DNA from: Alphaproteobacteria bacterium
GTDB taxonomy: Bacteria > Pseudomonadota > Alphaproteobacteria > Micropepsales > Micropepsaceae
Length of the DNA: 15,874 nt
Assembly (NCBI GenBank): GCA_028869725.1
Contig: JAGWRJ010000371.1
Coordinates: forward strand, 1 to 15,874
Reading direction: 5' to 3'
The notes beneath the pieces were generated by a model, which made no database searches, was not told the DNA's origin, and saw only the letters and a program-made list of their open reading frames with translations. The stretch's first letter is position 1. Every line of letters begins with the position of its first letter. A program made the translations under genes and the position numbers. Positions 14,424-15,874 of this stretch are shown here, in pieces.

Positions 14424-14900
14424 TCACCCGCGAAGACTGACCGGATAGTCGGAGGCATCCTTCAGGGTATCCAGCACAATCGATGTCTTGACATGCTGCA
14501 CGGTCGCATGAGGCAGAAGGACGTCACTCACGAAGCGTGAAAGATCCGCAAGATCGCGCGTCATGACTTTCAGAAAATAATCCATGTCCCCAGTAAGAGA
14601 GTATGCCTCAAGCACCTCGGGCAGCTTGCTCACAAACCTTCCAAACCGCCTGGCGCTGTTCTGGTTATGCGTCGACAGCGTGACCGCAATGATGCAGAGC
14701 AATCCCAACCCCAATTTGGCGTGATCGATCCGCGCATGATAGCCACGAATATAGCCTTCTTCCTCAAGAGTGCTTCGACGCCGCGAACACTGCGACGGTG
14801 ACAGCGCGATCCGGGTCGCCAGTTCGTTATTTGTCTGACGGGCATCCCTCTGAAGCTCCTCCAGGATTTTCAGGTCGAAGGCATCGGGATGCTCAGACAT
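14424..14900 (-). CDS. Lrp/AsnC family transcriptional regulator
   Basis: A 158-residue Lrp/AsnC protein. The N-terminal helix-turn-helix (about 5-60) reads FDLKILEELQRDARQTNNEL and then LSPSQCSRRRSTLEEEGYI. The C-terminal RAM domain (about 68-150) has GDMDYFLKVMTRDLADLSRF, the amino-acid-binding and oligomer region. Such proteins sense amino acids and control nearby metabolic genes. ATG at 14900 gives the family length; a TTG at 14966 would add 22 residues that do not look like the family. No clear Shine-Dalgarno is visible. It is divergent from the 2-oxoacid decarboxylase gene across 138 bp and is the likely local regulator of it. SPSQCSRR in place of SPxxVxRR is the common form in this subgroup. 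Confidence 0.92.
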   Translation of the reverse strand: MSEHPDAFDLKILEELQRDARQTNNELATRIALSPSQCSRRRSTLEEEGYIRGYHARIDHAKLGLGLLCIIAVTLSTHNQNSARRFGRFVSKLPEVLEAYSLTGDMDYFLKVMTRDLADLSRFVSDVLLPHATVQHVKTSIVLDTLKDASDYPVSLRG

Positions 14901-14937
14901 TGCGAACACGCGCCCATTTTTGCGTGAGTGTTGCGAA

Positions 14938-14966
14938 ATAAGAGGCAGACACGTCGAAAAATGCAA
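14938..14966 (-). promoter_or_regulatory. Candidate promoter for the lrp-like gene
   Basis: On the minus strand TTGCAT (14966-14961) and TCTTAT (14943-14938) are 17 bp apart and would give a leader of about 30 nt before the ATG at 14900. Matches to the consensus are modest (3 and 4 of 6). If it is real, the TTG at 14966 cannot be the start codon. Confidence 0.3.
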
Positions 14967-15038
14967 GCTCTTTGTGCAGGAACGCGTTCAGCATGGAATT
15001 CGCACGACCGGCAGCAGGACGATATAGGACGATTGACG

Positions 15039-15874
15039 ATGATGACGATTGGAGAATATCTGCTCGCACGGCTGCACGAACTGGGTGTCGGACACCTGTT
15101 TGGCGTCCCCGGAGATTTTAACCTGCAATTCCTTGAACAGGTCAGGAACACCGCAGGTATCAGGTTCATTGGAACGTGCAACGAACTGAATGCAGCCTAC
15201 GCTGCGGACGGGTATGCCCGTTTGAATGGCGTTGGCGCACTTCTGACTACCTATGGCGTCGGGGAATTGAGCGCCATCTGCGGAGTGGCTGGTGCATGCG
15301 CCGAGCATGTCCCCGTCATATGCATTACCGGGGCACCACCACTGCATGCGATAAGGAAGGGACTTTACCTCCACCACACCCTGGCGGACGGCAACTATGA
15401 TAACATGATGACCTGCTATAAGCAGTTCACTGTGGCACAGACCCGGCTTACCCCAGAAAACGCGCCGGCGGAGATCGACCGGGTACTTACCGCATGCATG
15501 CGCGACATGAAACCCGTTTATATTCAGCTTCCCTCCGATGTTTCCCATCAGCTGGTCCAGGAACCGGGGCAGCCGCTTGAGCGCGTAGTCACCGCCAGCC
15601 CGGAGCTTCTCGCTACGGCGCTGCAACATCTCATGCGGGTGTGGTCGCGAGCCGGGCGTCCGGCCATGCTGATTGATTCAGACGCCGCGCGCTTTGCCAT
15701 GACCGAACCATTGCGTGCCCTTGTTGAAAAAGCACAAATCCCATTTGCCAATCTGAGCACAGGCAAATCCATTCTCGATGAGACACACCCTCTGTGGCTT
15801 GGTACGTATTGCGGCAAGAGTTCCGAGCCAAGTGTCCGAGAACGGATTGAACACGCGGATTTCCTGCTCGTCAC
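15039..15874 (+). CDS. Thiamine-diphosphate 2-oxoacid decarboxylase (pyruvate/indolepyruvate type), 3' cut by window end
   Basis: The first 278 codons of a gene that runs off the window; the family is about 550 residues, so roughly half is seen. It belongs to the pyruvate decarboxylase / indolepyruvate decarboxylase group. The catalytic residues match closely: D26 in VPGDFN (Zymomonas PDC D27), E49 in CNELNAAYAADGYAR (E50), and the His pair H112-H113 in YLHHTLADG (H113-H114). The rest shown covers the PYR domain and the start of the middle domain. Such enzymes turn 2-oxoacids into aldehydes and CO2, for example indolepyruvate into indole acetaldehyde or pyruvate into acetaldehyde. Substrate cannot be fixed from the N-terminal half. 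ATG at 15039 (or the next codon, 15042) has AGGAC about 8 nt upstream. Divergent from an Lrp-type regulator. Confidence 0.93.
   Translation, partial: MMTIGEYLLARLHELGVGHLFGVPGDFNLQFLEQVRNTAGIRFIGTCNELNAAYAADGYARLNGVGALLTTYGVGELSAICGVAGACAEHVPVICITGAPPLHAIRKGLYLHHTLADGNYDNMMTCYKQFTVAQTRLTPENAPAEIDRVLTACMRDMKPVYIQLPSDVSHQLVQEPGQPLERVVTASPELLATALQHLMRVWSRAGRPAMLIDSDAARFAMTEPLRALVEKAQIPFANLSTGKSILDETHPLWLGTYCGKSSEPSVRERIEHADFLLV

Overview
This window looks like a chromosomal segment of a high-GC alphaproteobacterium, probably of the Caulobacterales/Maricaulales type (Caulobacter, Maricaulis, Oceanicaulis or Hyphomonas-like). The main reason is a clear gcrA gene, a cell-cycle regulator confined to Alphaproteobacteria, divergent from an argD-argF-hslO cluster of a kind common in that class. 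A CYP153-type cytochrome P450 fits marine or hydrocarbon-associated members. No rRNA, tRNA, IS element, prophage, CRISPR array or plasmid gene was seen. The genus is an inference.

Layout. 1-264 holds the end of a small two-helix membrane protein gene that overlaps, tail to tail, a DedA-family gene (234-869, minus). A CYP153-like P450 (1145-2392, minus) follows and is divergent from a DUF2189 membrane protein (2607-3479, plus). Then come hslO (Hsp33), argF and argD, all minus (3483-6624). A 317-bp control region separates argD from gcrA (6942-7391, plus). gcrA is convergent with a LysR-type regulator (7414-8334, minus). The phosphate-signalling genes phoB, phoU and phoR occupy 8518-11395 on the minus strand. 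Divergent from phoR is an operon of a GPH/MFS_2 cation symporter and a double TetR regulator (11488-14258, plus). Last is a divergent pair: an Lrp/AsnC regulator (14424-14900, minus) and a thiamine-diphosphate 2-oxoacid decarboxylase (15039 to the window end, plus, cut off).

How the genes work together. argD and argF are two steps of arginine biosynthesis and are translationally coupled (GTGA overlap). PhoR, PhoU and PhoB form the phosphate-starvation switch; phoU and phoB overlap by ATGA, but the pst transporter genes that often sit in this cluster are absent. The symporter and the double TetR also overlap by ATGA, so the regulator very probably controls that operon. The Lrp protein sits where a local regulator of the decarboxylase would be expected.

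Most noteworthy: a single protein carrying two complete TetR units; a possible DnaA-box pair flanking a GANTC site upstream of gcrA; a hairpin plus T-rich stretch in the argD leader; an octamer shared by the argD/gcrA and lysR control regions; a phoRUB cluster without pst; and a P450 without redox partners nearby. I found no clearly new multi-gene system. Most long open frames antisense to these genes are GC-rich shadows.
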